Assembly: GCA_032433765.1 (NCBI GenBank)
Contig: JAVIAB010000008.1
Location: 37,913,910-37,977,909, forward strand
Reading direction: 5' to 3'
DNA: 64,000 bases
Source: Megaustenia siamemsis
Taxonomy: Eukaryota; Mollusca; Gastropoda; Stylommatophora; Ariophantidae
Shown: positions 21,355 to 32,985 of the stretch, piece after piece
Layout of the letters: the number at the start of each line of letters is the position of its first letter
Numbering within the stretch: position 1 is the first letter of the stretch
Translations under genes and position numbers: made by a program
Notes under the pieces: generated by a model
The model's input: only the letters and a program-made list of their open reading frames with translations
What the model was told of the DNA's origin: nothing
The model's database searches: none

Positions 21355-21640
21355 ATGATGAAGGGTACTAAAAGTATCGGCTTCTGGACAAGAGGTTAGT
21401 TTAAGTCCCGGCAACGGCTGTGAGAATTCTTCACTTCGAATGCATGGTTTCTTCATGGCTTTACCCACCTTTTCTGGTCTCTGGGTAGTCAGATGTCTAG
21501 CCCTCTCGGATAACGGAGAAACATAAGTTGTCACGTGTACTGCTGCACACGTTAAAGAGCCCCTGGCTGTTAAAAGTATAAAAGAATAGGCCAAAATGGC
21601 CACTGCCCGGTCAACGTTATTAACTCGCTCCGTACAGAAA
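21355..21640 (+). mobile_element. S2 SINE
   Basis: Decayed head (GGACAAGAGGTTAGTTTAAG, a weakened B box), GGTTTCTTCATGGCTTTACC, one copy of CTGGGTAGTCAGATGTCTAG, CCCTCTCGGATAACGGAG, CACGTTAAAGAGCCCC, and the end AATAGGCCAAAATGGCCACT. It is important as the unexpanded reference for the amplified copy at 41813-42780. Starts right after the (TGA)n tail of RT-1. Confidence 0.82.
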
Positions 21641-21766
21641 CTTTTTATCAATACAACGGAATAGATTTCAGGGACAACCTGTTTTATGGTTTTAAGAATC
21701 AATCTATATATTTATATGTATCTAACATATTAATTATATATGAATTTTTAGATAATTCAACAAGGT

Positions 21767-22340
21767 ATCATCATCATCAACATGTGCCATACCGGCTGGC
21801 GTAGGCGATCATGTCCTTACACAATCTTCTATCTACAGTGCATCATATCAGTTCTGTGGTTGACTGTTTTCTATGACATGACACCAAGCTACCCAGTATT
21901 TTCTTTCTTTGTCGCCCGCGATCTCTCTTTCCTTTTATTTTGCCAGTTGTAACCAAGTATTCCAACTTTCCTCTTCTCATGATGTGCCCGAAAAATGTTA
22001 ATTGCTTCTTTCTGATGTTTTTTAAGAGCTCCCTTTTTGTGTTGGCCTCTTTGAGAACTTCCTCATTGGTCTTTTTAGCTGTCCAGGGAACTTTCAACAT
22101 TCTTCTGAGAAATCCCATCTCTGTGGCCTCCAATCGTCTTTTCATTTGTTTGTCCACTGTCCATGATTCGCTTCCATAGGTCAGAATTGGTTCTATATAG
22201 CACCGATGAACTCTCTTTCTAATTTTTATTGACATAGATTTGTTGCATACGATATTTTTAACCTTCTGAAATGCTATTTTGGCCTGAGCTATTCTGCTTT
22301 TTATTTCTGTTGTGCATCTCCCATCCTGATGTTATTATTG
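21767..22340 (-). pseudogene. RT-2 non-LTR retrotransposon, C-terminal third
   Basis: On the minus strand an open stretch of 130 codons (22235 to 21843) encodes RKRVHRCYIEPILTYGSESW, RRMLKVPWTAKKTNEEVL, then FFGHIMRRGKLEYLVTTGKI and RQRKKILGSL, followed in the next bases by the 3' end and an ATCATCATC tail at 21767-21779 (plus sense). The sequence upstream to 22340 corresponds to the preceding AQAKIAF block in shifted frames. Sister family to RT-1, told apart by MRRGKLEYLV against MRREQLEYIV. The palm is missing. Other copies: 26390, 37786, 41300, 55225. Confidence 0.9.
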
Positions 22341-22349
22341 TGCCCATGT

Positions 22350-22530
22350 ATTATACAAGGTATCAGATTACACAAATACCAAGATGATACGAGACATATA
22401 CAAAGAATATGGTTTTATTACAGTTCACACAAATCAAATTGAGAGTGACGCACTATGCGGCGAAACTTACGTGGTCGAAATCGGCATGGCACACAGTTGT
22501 GCGAAACGTACGGAACGAGTTAAGGAAACT
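22350..22530 (+). mobile_element. X3 interspersed repeat
   Basis: Matches the reverse complement of 46510-46690 at high identity: CACAAATACCAAGATGATAC, then AATCAAATTGAGAGTGACGC, ACTATGCGGC, GAAATCGGCATGGC and CGAAACGTACGGA. No TSD, ORF or pol III box recognised. Two small frames here are not supported as genes. Confidence 0.75.
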
Positions 22531-22624
22531 ATCCATGATATCAAAGACGGATGTGACGGGACAAAAGGCACAGATATCATGGCCTGCAGAAAACTAACGA
22601 CAAAAGAAAAATAAATAAACTGGA

Positions 22625-22775
22625 TTAATAAGGACAAGAGGCCGGGTTTCAATCCTGATCGACAGTTTCTGTATTCACTAAAACTTAAACGGGTACAGGG
22701 TTTTTTCTGTACAGGCAGTACGACACTTGCGTAATTTTGACGATATTGTCTCAAAATGTATCGATGGCTTAAAAA
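22625..22775 (+). mobile_element. S1 SINE, degenerate
   Basis: GGACAAGAGGCCGGGTTTCA, then ATCCTGATCGAC, ACTTAAACGGGTACAGGGTT and ACACTTGCGTAATTTTGACG follow the S1 order. The head is missing and the 3' end is unclear. Confidence 0.6.
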
Positions 22776-23309
22776 AATGTTGTGCTCAACAATACCCATT
22801 TTCCATACACGCACCTGAAGTGCCAGCGTTTAGAGAGAAAAGCTGACTTTATCAATTGAAAACTAAAGACACCTCAAGACCTTTTCATCAGAAAATGCAT
22901 TAGACATCCTTTTGTCCTGTCACCTGTACAGTTCTGGGTATCAGCGACAGCAATGTTGGCTCTATGACAAATCTGTGAGCCAACTTGAAATGTATCGCAG
23001 AAATCACTATCGAAGTGTAAGCCCGACCAGGGGAGAACGAAGAAGGTTCGGCTCCATTACCCTGAAATATTCAAAATACATTAATTTCTGTCTTTCTGCG
23101 CGTTCCACTCCAGGACGTGTTTCCGACAATATTTATGATATCCTCATTCCGACTCTTCTTTTTGACATTAATGACTTTTATTCAGCATCTCATTTCACAT
23201 CTTGTAATCTTGTTCTCGTTAACCTACGACGTATGTTAGGTACAGACTAAGTTTAACGGTAACGAAATAAATTTGAGAAGAATAACATCCTCCCTTCTAC
23301 CGCTTGCAC
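22776..23309. other. Unassigned spacer
   Basis: The frame at 22912-23250 has no recognisable motif. Nothing else supported. Confidence 0.4.
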
Positions 23310-23620
23310 GAGTAGGCGTAACTATAACAAGTGCAAAGTAGGCAATGTAGCTATAACAAGTGCAAAGTAGACAATGTAGCTATAACAAGTGCAAAGTAGA
23401 CAATGTAACTATAACAAGTGCAAAGTAGACAATGTAACTATAACAAGTGCAAAGTAGACAATGTAACTATAACAAGTGCAAAGTAGACAATGTAACTATA
23501 ACAAGTGCAAAGTAGACAATGTAACTATAACAAGTGCAAAGTAGACAATGTAACTATAACAAGTGCAAAGTAGACAATGTAACTATAACAAGTGCAAAGT
23601 AGGCAATGTAACTATAACAA
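23310..23620. repeat. 29-bp minisatellite, about 11 copies
   Basis: Unit CAAGTGCAAAGTAGACAATG plus TAACTATAA at a constant 29-bp spacing; inner copies look identical, edge copies vary (AGGCAATGTAG). Confidence 0.95.
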
Positions 23621-23808
23621 CTGCCTTCACAATTTCTGTACCGTTGCCTTCACAATTTCTGTACCGTTGCCTTCACAATTTCTGTACCGTTGCCTTCACA
23701 ATTTCTGTACCGTTGCCTTCACAATTTCTGTACCGTTGCCTTCACAATTTCTGTATCGTTGCCTTCACAATTTCTGTATCGTTGCCTTCACAATTTCTAT
23801 CTGTTGCC
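23621..23808. repeat. 23-bp minisatellite, 8 copies
   Basis: Unit TTGCCTTCACAATTTCTGTA plus CCG (late copies TCG). It starts directly where the 29-bp array ends and shares no sequence with it. Confidence 0.95.
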
Positions 23809-23867
23809 TTTTCACAACCCAATGGTGTTTTATTAAAAATACAATTAAAATCTGAACTAAGTAAAGA

Positions 23868-24045
23868 CAAGAATTAGGGCTCGATCCTGATCGATGGCTT
23901 CCATGCTCCGTCAAACTTAAATGGTTACCAGATTTCAATTCAAAAAGAAACACGGCACGGCGTAATACTGACCACATTTTACAATACATTAAAGATGAAG
24001 GTTTGTGGACGACCGTTTATAATTGTATCACCGTACAATTTTATG
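23868..24045 (+). mobile_element. S1 SINE, degenerate
   Basis: AGGGCTCGATCCTGATCGAT (B-box region), GGCTTCCATGCTCC, ACTTAAATGGTTACC, then CACGGCACGGCGTAATACTG follow the S1 order. The A-box head is lost. Confidence 0.65.
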
Positions 24046-25286
24046 TTTACTTTTGCACGTTTCTTGTCTTGAGAGCTAACTGTTCATTAATCAAAACATA
24101 TGGGACGTAACATCATATTTCCAATATGTCTCTTGGCATAGAATAATTATATCTGTTCCTGCTTATTTTTTTTAAAAATCATTATTTAGAATCCGTTATC
24201 TCACAATATTTATGTGTTTTTTCTCATTTCTCATATGATCATAATAAATTCAAGGGAGATAACATTATTAAAGGGAGATTAGCAGCCTCAGACGAAGGAG
24301 TCTCAGAGGATAAGAAGCTTATTTATTCGTTCACTAAAAATAAATATACGATTTATAATATCAATAGTTTGAACATTAATGGCATCTCTAAAGAAGCCAT
24401 CCCATGACAATAGCAAGCAACCAAAAACCATAAATCGAAAACCCTTGACTGAAAAGAAATATTGCCACCATCAGGTTTTATTCTCAGTTCGATTACATGC
24501 CCTTGCTCTCACCGAGAACCCACGGTCCCACGACAGTGGTGATCTGGGACACTGAGCCATGGCACGGGAAATGATAACCCCATTAGCTGAAGTGCCTGTT
24601 CGTTATTTCCCCGCTCTACTTAGGTCAAAATGGCGGAGTCTCCAGGAAACTAACGGGCTTTTTGTGAGCGTCAATAAAGCATTCACGTAATTTGGGTCGT
24701 CTTGAAATACGAGACGAGATTCCCCCTGGTCCAGTAACGAGATGACCAATCGCCTTATCAAAGGACAATTCGTCTGATGATGAGTAGATCAAATAAATTT
24801 AAACGCCTCATCATTTAGGCTTTGGAATAATGTTATAAAGCGGAGAATACAGTTTCTAGACCTTGTGAAACAAATTAATGCAGTAGTTTACTTGTGATAA
24901 AAACGTGTTTATATCTAACGATAAATATTTATTGACAGTCCTAGGAAGGAATGCTATAGCGAAACGTTAATTTTTTTAAATACGAACAGAGGAAGTAATT
25001 TTTTTATAGAAAATGTGCTGCGATTTTCTGGCATGGCAGAAACACAAGTGTTAAATCACAGCCACACTATATAGTGGTTAGAATGTGACCTCATTTAGAT
25101 AGATTTCAGGGCAGAAGGGGCCCGTACTCTCTCACTCCCTCCCCCCCCCGGTAAAAAAAAAATCAAAAATCCTAGCCAACAATAAACAGCTGATGTAATT
25201 CTTCCAACAACAGTCTCTGCTCTCAAAGCTGAAAACGTCACGCTAGTAGGGATGGTTTGGGGTTCCCTCTGATGGCTTATATAAGT
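24046..25286. other. Unassigned AT-rich spacer
   Basis: No gene, repeat family or RNA seen. A C run at 25140-25149 next to an A run at 25153-25162. Confidence 0.4.
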
Positions 25287-26145
25287 AGGTCATCATCATC
25301 GTGTGCCATCTCCGCAACGAAGGTTGGCTATCAGGAGCGCCATTCTGCTGTCTCTTGCTTGATGGTGCAGGTTGTCATAGGCTGACTTGTCCATCTTTTG
25401 ATGTTACTCGTCCATGTTTGTCTTTGTCTGCCACTGCCTCTATTACCTTGTATTTTCCCCTCCAAGATTACTTTTAGTAGGCTGCTGTGTCTTTTAACAT
25501 GGCCCAAAAATCGCATTTGTCTTGTTTAAATTGAGTTTAGTAGTTCTCTTTTCATTTTTAATTGTTTTAAGACTTCCTCGTTTGTTTTCTTTTCCTTCCA
25601 TCCAATTCTACCTATTCTTCTATATATCCACATTTCAAAGGCTTCAATTCTCTGTTCTGTTTTCTTGTCTAGTGTCTATGTTTCGCACCATATAGGAATA
25701 TTGAGAAGATGTAACATTTTGCTATTCTTAGTTTTAGCCCTGGTGTTATTTGTTTTGATGTTAGTATATTTTTCATGACATTAAAATTACTTTTTTGCCA
25801 TTTCTATTCTTTTATTTATTTCAATTGTACATTTTCCATCACTGGTTATAGTATGTCCAAGGTAGTTGTAGCTCTGAAATGTCTCCAGGTCTATTCCTTC
25901 AATTATGATATCATTTGTGGGTTTTGAGTACTTTCTTTGTTTATGATCACAGCTTTAGTCTATTTGATATTCATATCTAGTCCATATTTTTTGCTTATCG
26001 TGTTTATTTCATTAAGTAATTATTGTAGATTTTTAGGAATTTCTGCTAGTAGTACAGTATCATTAGCATATCTTAGGTTATTTGTTATCCTTCCATTAAT
26101 GTTTAGGCCTGGCATCTCTGTGATGTTTTTAAAGATTTGCTAAGT
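25287..26145 (-). pseudogene. RT-3 non-LTR retrotransposon, palm end to 3' tail
   Basis: The longest RT-3 copy. Read on minus it starts near MPGLNINGRITNNLRYANDT: the catalytic box (26059-26070) reads YAND where YADD is expected, so the first catalytic Asp is lost. Then come KYGLDMNIKQTKA, NNLGHT-like and LKLRIAKCYIFSIFLYGA blocks in several frames, WAMLKDTAAY/RFLGHVKRHSSLLKVILEG, WTSNIKRWTSQPMTTC and RRWHTMMMM, i.e. a (TGA)n-type end read as ATCATCATC on plus at 25290. Multiple stops and frameshifts. A 3' fragment of the family is at 18323-18567. Confidence 0.85.
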
Positions 26146-26389
26146 AGGTCATAGTTCAAACAATATGGGGAAATAAGCACACCGTTGTAGGGATGCTGTC
26201 AAGTTGGTCAGCGATGAATGAGGTGAACGAAAGTATCATCACAGTGTTACTAAGGAGATCAAGGGAAATAATAATGACGTCTGGGCCCTCATGCGGTGTT
26301 TATCAGAAAAGAAAACAAACTTCTAGGCACACTGAACACGAGAAATGAACTAAAGTCTAACTACATAACAGAAAAGCAACTAAAAAAGT
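26146..26389. other. Short unassigned spacer
   Basis: Nothing recognised. Confidence 0.4.
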
Positions 26390-26640
26390 GTGAAAACATT
26401 AGAAAGAAACAATCAACATATTTCGGGAATATCATGAGACGAGGAAAGTTGGAATACTTGGTTACAGTTGGCAAAATACAGAGAAAGAGAAATCGCGGAC
26501 GACAAAGAGCGAAAATAATAGATAGCTTGGTGTATTGGCATGGGAAACGGTCAATAACAAAACTGATATAACCCATGTTGAATAGGAGATTGTGGGAGGA
26601 CATGATCGCCTACACCAACCGGTATGGCACATGATGATAA
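26390..26640 (+). pseudogene. RT-2 3' end fragment
   Basis: Encodes NIRKKQSTYFGNIMRRGKLE, then YLVTVGKIQRKRNRGRQRAK and LVYWHGKRSITKLI, followed by the non-coding end ATCGCCTACACCAACCGGTA, TGGCACATGATGAT. FGH of the family is FGN here. Palm and thumb are missing. Confidence 0.85.
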
Positions 26641-27281
26641 TAATGATAAAAGCGTGTATATAGAGACAAGTATACAGAAAGATTTAGCAGCCAATGGAAT
26701 CTCAGTATTCGCTGCAGAAGTGGGTGACGTGAAATACGGGGGAGTAGTGAAAAATGTGTGTCTTCTTTTTGTTGTTAGAATCATTATCACTGCACACCGG
26801 ACGATCCCATAGGTGCTCTTATATTCCCCTCGATAAAGTCCTAGAAGAATGCATGCCCATATAGGTGAACTCCGTAGCACGACCTCTGACCCACAGTGAG
26901 GGTAGGTTTCAGCTGATAACTTTGCCCGGACAGTGGGAATATGGCTGACTCTTTTCAATTTCAACTGCCAGGGGTTATTTAACGTGTGCGTGTGAACGTG
27001 GGACCTCTTGTTTAATGATATTATTCAAGAGGGCTAGACATCGGATCTTACTACCAAAGAGATCAGGGGAGTTTAAGGTCATGAAGAAACCACGGATTCA
27101 TGTTTTCCTTTTTTTTTTTATTTACCCCAACAGCTACCCAGTGGTGAACAAAGATGAGGAGAGGCCAGAGAAGGGTGTATCTTAAATAATAGGGGAGAAA
27201 GGGACTAAATAAGAGGAACATGTTTGCGTGACATTCACATCATATTTAGTACAATTCTCGTGTTCTGTACCTTTTTTTTTA
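26641..27281. other. Unassigned spacer
   Basis: 26770-26850 weakly resembles 33862-33935 (a CACTGCAC..CCATAGGT..TCCCCTC order), possibly another element end. T run at 27108-27119. No gene. Confidence 0.35.
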
Positions 27282-27365
27282 TGAGGAAGGTCGGAAGTGA
27301 GGCCGAAACGTCATTGTTCTATTTATTTTTGTTTCTGAGGAAGGTCGAATGTAAGGTCGAAATAA
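27282..27365 (+). other. Two tandem X1-like hairpin motifs
   Basis: 27282-27312: TGAGGAAGGTC, loop, GGCCGAAACGTC. 27335-27363: CTGAGGAAGGTC, loop, GGTCGAAA. Both form a GGYC/GGYC stem followed by GAAA, about 52 bp apart. Related in plan to the X1 hairpin; see findings for the hammerhead comparison. Confidence 0.5.
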
Positions 27366-27796
27366 AAATCCTGAGCTTACACTTCGTGGCGACTGCTTGA
27401 CCAAGCGGCCTTTATCCTCTGGTTCTATCGTTGCCCCCCGACATACACCAGCAATGGTACTACGTGTCGTAAAGATAATTACTGCTGTTGCATTATCTTG
27501 TAACGCTGTCATAATGCACTGTGACTGTGTACACCTCTTTAACTTCACAACATTTAGAGAATTAGGATTGTAAGGCCTACTGTCAACGATAACAGACCTG
27601 GCCATAGGGTGTTGAAATGAGACGAAGTAATGGCCAGGGGGATGATTAAATCCAAATTGGAGAGATCCGTTCTAAAACTCTGGCTTGCAGATTTAGCTAG
27701 GCCGTTACTTTAATTCCAGAAAATAGGACACGCTAAAAGAACAAAAAGGGGGAGGGAAACAGAAGGAAGAAGGATAATTAGAAGAACTTAGATGAG
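27366..27796. other. Unassigned spacer
   Basis: No gene or repeat recognised. Confidence 0.4.
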
Positions 27797-27876
27797 TAAA
27801 AGAGATAGAAGAGATAGAAGAGATAGAAGAGATAGAAGAGATAGAAGAGATAGAAGAGATAGAAGAGATAGAAGAA
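27797..27876. repeat. 9-bp microsatellite (AGATAGAAG)n
   Basis: About nine exact copies of AGATAGAAG. The minus-strand frame reading SSI repeats is a by-product. Confidence 0.9.
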
Positions 27877-28445
27877 ACAAATAAGGTACTAACATGAAAA
27901 CGAAGTAACATAAAAAGAATAAGATGACGAAAACGATAGAGAAGAAGCATAAATAAAATATTCAAGAAGATGGAGAGTAGAGGAAACATAAATAGAAGAA
28001 GCATACATAGAATAATTAGTAGAAGGAACAAGAAAAAACATAAGAAGAAACATAAAGAAAAACAATAAGATAAAGATGAAGAGGGAGAAAAGGTACAATT
28101 AGAAAATTGGATGAAAAAAGTAGAATATGATAGGAACATGAAAATGAAAACAGAAAATTAAAAGCATGTGAAGATGATGACAATGGTAATGATGATAATA
28201 TCGATGAAGAAGAGGAATATAAATGGAGGAGAAAAGAAGATATCCGAATAAATGTAATTAATCTGTGTTTATATTTTGTACTTTCCGCGTGACTTCAGCA
28301 TGACTTAATGTAGAGCACCATTTCTCCTCCTTTTTCTTCGTCTTTTTCTTTCTCTTTTCTTCTTCATCTTCTTCTTTCTTCTCCTTTCTCCTCCTCTTCT
28401 TTCTCCTTTTTCACCTTCTACTCTTACTTCTCTTTCTTCATTTAC
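27877..28445. repeat. Purine-rich then pyrimidine-rich low-complexity DNA
   Basis: 27877-28250 is almost all A and G on plus; 28320-28440 is rich in CTT/TTC. The frames at 27705-28139 (minus) are low-complexity translations. Confidence 0.8.
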
Positions 28446-28880
28446 TATCCCTGACAATTATTATTGCTGCATTGTGAAGCTTTTCGCAGCAACATTGCAA
28501 TATCAGGACATTTCAATGGAATGTTTTTATCACCAAATTTGCCTTTTATTTGCGATCCCTACCTCTATGACCAGATTAAGAACCCGTTTCCTGCGATGAC
28601 TAAACAGAAGTGCCGCGGATCTTGGTCAGCTTCAGTTTGCCCAATCTGATAGTATCAATCAGGTATAAGTCACTGTCTTATCAAATGAAATACAGTTCAC
28701 AATTCTTCATGGCGTACTGACCTTCAAAGTCAAAAACATCTTCGTTGTTTAACAACAGGAACAATAACAACAAAAACAAAAAAAAAACATTGCTACTGTA
28801 ATAGTTTCAAGTAGTCAAATAGTGTAAAATAGTAACTCATCAATAAATCTTTCTATTATTTCCTGTGTTATCTCTTGTTC
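28446..28880. other. Unassigned spacer
   Basis: Nothing supported apart from short A-rich tracts near 28770. Confidence 0.4.
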
Positions 28881-29697
28881 ATTTGTGGACTTTTCCGACT
28901 GTTGTAAACATACCATTGTACCTTATTTGTTTGTAGATTTTTCCGACTGTGTAAACATACTATTGTACCTTATTTGTTTGTAGATTTTTCCGACTGTTGT
29001 AAACATACCATTGTACCTTATTTGTTTGTAGATTTTTTCCGACTGTTGTAAACATACCATTGTACATTATTTATTTGTTTGAGGATTTTTACGACTGCTG
29101 TTAACATACCATTGCACCTTATTTTGTTTTTTTTTGTTGATTTTTCCGGCAGCTGTAGATATACCATTGCACTTTATTTACTTATTTGTTAATTTTTTCC
29201 GACGGTTGTAAACATACCATTGTACCTTATTTGTTTATTTGTGGAATTTTCTGACTTTTGTAAATATACCATTGCACCTTATTTGTGAATTTTTCTGACT
29301 TTTGTAAATATACCATTGTACCTTATTTGTTTATTTGTGAATTTTTCTGACTTTTGTAAATATACCATTGTACCTTATTTGTTTATTTGTGGATTTTCCG
29401 ACAGCTGTAAATATACCATTGTACTTTATTTGTTTATTTGTGGATTTTCCGACAGCTGTAAATATACCATTGTACCTTATTTGTTTATTTGTGGATTTTC
29501 CGACAGCTGTAAATATACCATTGTACCTTATTTGTTTATTTGTGGATTTTCCGACAGCTGTAAATATACCATTGTACCTTATTTGTTTATTTGTGGATTT
29601 TCCGACAGCTGTAAATATACCATTGTACCTTATTTGTTTATTTGTGGATTTTCCGACAGCTGTAAATATACCATTGTACCTTATTTGTCTCTTGTAT
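28881..29697. repeat. 51-bp minisatellite, about 16 copies
   Basis: Core: ATACCATTGTACCTTATTTG, then TTTATTTGTGGATTTTCCG and ACAGCTGTAA. The last six or so units (29390-29690) are near identical at exactly 51 bp; units before 29300 vary in length and sequence. Because 51 is 17 codons, long frames with a 17-residue repeat (YLICLFVDFPTAVNIPL) stay open on both strands; no start, signal or conservation suggests a gene. Confidence 0.95.
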
Positions 29698-29724
29698 CCC
29701 TGTCGCAATTAATATATTTTTTTT

Positions 29725-29815
29725 TTCAGGAACGGTGTGGGGTTGAACCCAAATTCTTATTCTCAATAGACCAGTTCCCTAACCGAGACTTTCTGGAGGT
29801 TTTATATTGCCTCCG
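29725..29815 (-). mobile_element. S6 tRNA-like SINE scrap
   Basis: On minus: CTCGGTTAGGGAACTGGTCT (A-box-like), then GGGTTCAACCCC (B box, plus 29738-29752), then an A run. Looks like a short tRNA-derived retroposon head with tail. Single copy. Confidence 0.5.
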
Positions 29816-29884
29816 CCCCAAATCCTCTTCTCTCCTTATGCCAGTTCCGGTCAAATTTATGTGTTTGTGTATATGTGCTGCGGG

Positions 29885-30122
29885 CGCCGCGATAGCTCAG
29901 TGGTTAGTGAACTGAACTAGTAAGGTAACTCTGATCATCATCGACGGCTTCCATGCTCACCCTTCCTTAAATGGGAACCTGATTTTTGTTTTTGGGGAAA
30001 GCTGCACGTGGTAATACTGACCTCATTACCCTAAAAAATAATATGGCGACGGTCTGTAAAAACATGGACGCAATAAACCACTTTCCTATGCGCCACGTGG
30101 TGTAACGGGGCTCTATAATTTA
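29885..30122 (+). mobile_element. S1 SINE
   Basis: Intact A-box head CGCGATAGCTCAGTGGTTAG; the B-box region is altered by TCATCATCGACGG. Body GGTAATACTGACCTCATTAC and 3' hairpin CGCCACGTGG near 30100. Ends just before the microsatellite region. Confidence 0.82.
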
Positions 30123-30173
30123 ATTTGTGTATGCGGTGTTTACAAAATGTCATGATATACCAATTATGTGAAT

Positions 30174-30481
<308 letters not shown>

Positions 30482-30482
30482 T

Positions 30483-31665
30483 TCTAGTTTCAAATGTTCG
30501 ATACGAACAATGCCATACAAATCTTAAGATTTTTAGCAGAAAGAGCCATAGAAGTGAAAACAGAACTATACTTATATTTCATATATTAAACAAAGCATAT
30601 GACAAAGTAAAGCACCAAGAAATAATCAACATTTTGGAAGGTATAAACGCAAAATGTAAGAATAATAACGAAAATGTACTGGCAACAAATAGAGGCCAAA
30701 AGAACTGAAAATCACTTGGGAATGCTTCAACAAATAAAACATGGTGTTAGGTAAGGTTGTGTGCTGTCACCAGATTTATTTAATATGTATAGTGAGATTA
30801 TTTTAAGATCTATAAGGGGCATGCCTGGAATAACAATCGGAGGTTATAATATAAATAATCTGAGGTATGCTGATGATACAGTCTTAATCACTAAAATTGA
30901 AAATGAGAGAAAAGAAATGTTAGACATTATAGTGAAAGAAAGAAAAATAAAAGGATTCAGCCTTAATAGCAAAAAGACAGAAGAAATGGTAACAATAAAG
31001 AAAAAGACATCACTGCAATGCACAATAAAGATAAGTGGAACAATAACAGGTAAATCAATTTAAATATCTGCGAACTTCGTTAACCTCAGACGGTAGATGT
31101 ACAAAAGAGGTGAGATGCAGAATGGCTCAGGCAAAAGCAGCTTTCCAAAAATGTGGAAGATACTATGCAATCCATTTTTGATAACAGGAACAAGAATAAG
31201 AGTTCTTAAATGTTAGGTAGAGCCAATATTAATATATGGATGTGAATCATGGACAATAGGCCAACAGACAAGAAAATCACTGGAGTCTGTAGAAGTGTGG
31301 TTTTACAGAAGAATGTTGAGAATACCATGGAACAGTTAAGAAGAGTAATGAAGATGTTCTGAAAGAGGCCAATGCAAAAAGAGAGCTAATATTCAATATT
31401 AGGAAGAAACAATCATCATTTTTTGTCCATGTAATGAGAAAAGAACAGCTTTAATATTGTAACAACTGGGAAAATTTAGGGACGAAGAGACAAAAGGAAG
31501 CAAATTGAAAAGATACCAGACAGTATAAGAGAGTGGTTTGGCAGAAGGTCAACAACAGAAATGATAAATAACTGTCTTAAATCGAAAGTTGTGGAGAGAC
31601 TTGATCACCTACGCCAGCAGGCCCAGTACTTGATGATGAAGAAGATGATGACGATGAGCTTCATA
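30483..31665 (+). pseudogene. RT-1 non-LTR retrotransposon, palm to 3' end
   Basis: The longest RT-1 copy and the only one with the RT palm. Motif A region KAYDKVKH (30592-30615); motif B GVR-stop-GCVLSPDLFNMYSE with TAA at 30752-30754 in place of the usual Gln; intact YADD at 30866-30877; then GFSLNSKKTEE, then the thumb with GRCTKEVRCRMAQAKAAF in other frames, RRMLRIPW, and the end at GCCAGCAGGCCCAGTACTTG plus a (TGA)n-like tail. Motif A and motif B are in different frames, and many later indels are visible. 5'-truncated at the microsatellite. Dead, but its palm makes it the best reference for placing the family. Confidence 0.9.
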
Positions 31666-32039
31666 TGACGTTCATGTATCCAACCACAACTCTACATGTT
31701 TTACTACAGCCTGGTGCCAAGACGGTACCATAGGCGACTCATAGCCTATTATTTGCATCAGGTGCAGCGAACAACAGCTGATCAACACCCTACTCCATTT
31801 TACAGCGGTGACGCTAATAACAGACTAACCAGGCTGTCTAACCGGAACTAAGAGTCAGATTTGAGAGGTAGTACAACCCAAATTAGTACAAAAAATACCA
31901 TGGGAATTCGTATGCGATTTGCAAAAAGACGTAAATATTGAAATTTCCAGTGTAAGACCACCCACTTTTAACTACGCCCACATTGCGTCATTTAATATGA
32001 GAGGAAGGACGAAAAAGAAAAAAAATTAATGATTGGTCG
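31666..32039. other. Unassigned spacer
   Basis: No gene or repeat recognised. Confidence 0.4.
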
Positions 32040-32985
32040 TATGTAAACAAACATTGTTGCAATCGTAGACCAGCTGGTGTCTTTCAGCCTATCAAAACAC
32101 GTAAAGAAACAATCGTGGCCATCGCAGACCACTAGTGTCTTACAGCCTATCAAAACACGTAAAGAACAATCGTGGCCATCGTAGACCAGCTAGTGTCTTA
32201 CAGCCTATCAAAACACGTAGAGAAACAATTGTAGCCATCGCAGACCACCTAGTGTCTTACAGCCTATCAAACACGTAGAGAAACAATTGTAGCCATCGCA
32301 GACCACCTAGTGTCTTACAGCCTATCAAAACACGTAAAGAAACAATTGTGGCCGTCGCAGACCACCTAGTGTCTTACAGCCTATCAAAACACGTAAAGAA
32401 ACAATTGTAGCCATCGCAGACCACCTAGTGTCTTACAGTCTATCAAAACACGTAAAGAAACAATTGTAGCCATCGCAGACCACCTAGTGTCTTACAGCCT
32501 ATCAAAACACGTAAAGAAACAATTGTAGCCATCGCAGACCACCTAGTGTCTTACAGCCTATCAAAACACGTAAAGAAACAATTGTAGCCATCGCAGACCA
32601 CCTAGTGTCTTACAGCCTATCAAAACACGTAAAGAAACAATTGTAGCCATCGCAGACCACCTAGTGTCTTACAGCCTATCAAAACACGTAAAGAAACAAT
32701 TGTAGCCATCGCAGACCACCTAGTGTGTTACAGCCTATCAAAACACGTAAAGAAACAATTGTAGCAATCGCTGACCACCTAGTGTGTTACAGCCTATCAA
32801 AACACGTAAAGAAACAATTGTAGCCATCGCAGACCACCTAGTGTGTTACAGCCTATCAAAACACGTAAAGAAACAATTGTAGCCATCGCAGACCACCTAG
32901 TGTGTTACAGCCTATCAAAACACGTAAAGAAACAATTGTAGCCATCGCAGACCACCTAGTGTGTTACAGCCTATAAAAACACGCC
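32040..32985. repeat. 59-bp minisatellite, about 16 copies
   Basis: Unit: CCTATCAAAACACGTAAAGA, AACAATTGTAGCCATCGCAG, ACCACCTAGTGTCTTACAG. Spacing 59 bp. The 5' copies diverge (AATCGTGGCC, CAGCTGGTG); the 3' half switches from GTGTCTTAC to GTGTGTTAC. Confidence 0.96.

Noticed and set aside
26770..26850. Shared element with 33862-33935.
   Set aside because: The resemblance (CACTGCAC, CCATAGGT, TCCCCTC order) is too short and interrupted to call a family by eye.
29316..29915. 199-residue frame with hydrophobic 17-residue repeats, like a membrane protein.
   Set aside because: 51-bp minisatellite; the antisense strand is equally open and the left units are out of frame.
32040..32985. CRISPR array.
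   Set aside because: Repeats are contiguous 59-bp units with no unique spacers, and the DNA is eukaryotic in character. The same applies to the 29-, 49-, 51- and 52-bp arrays.
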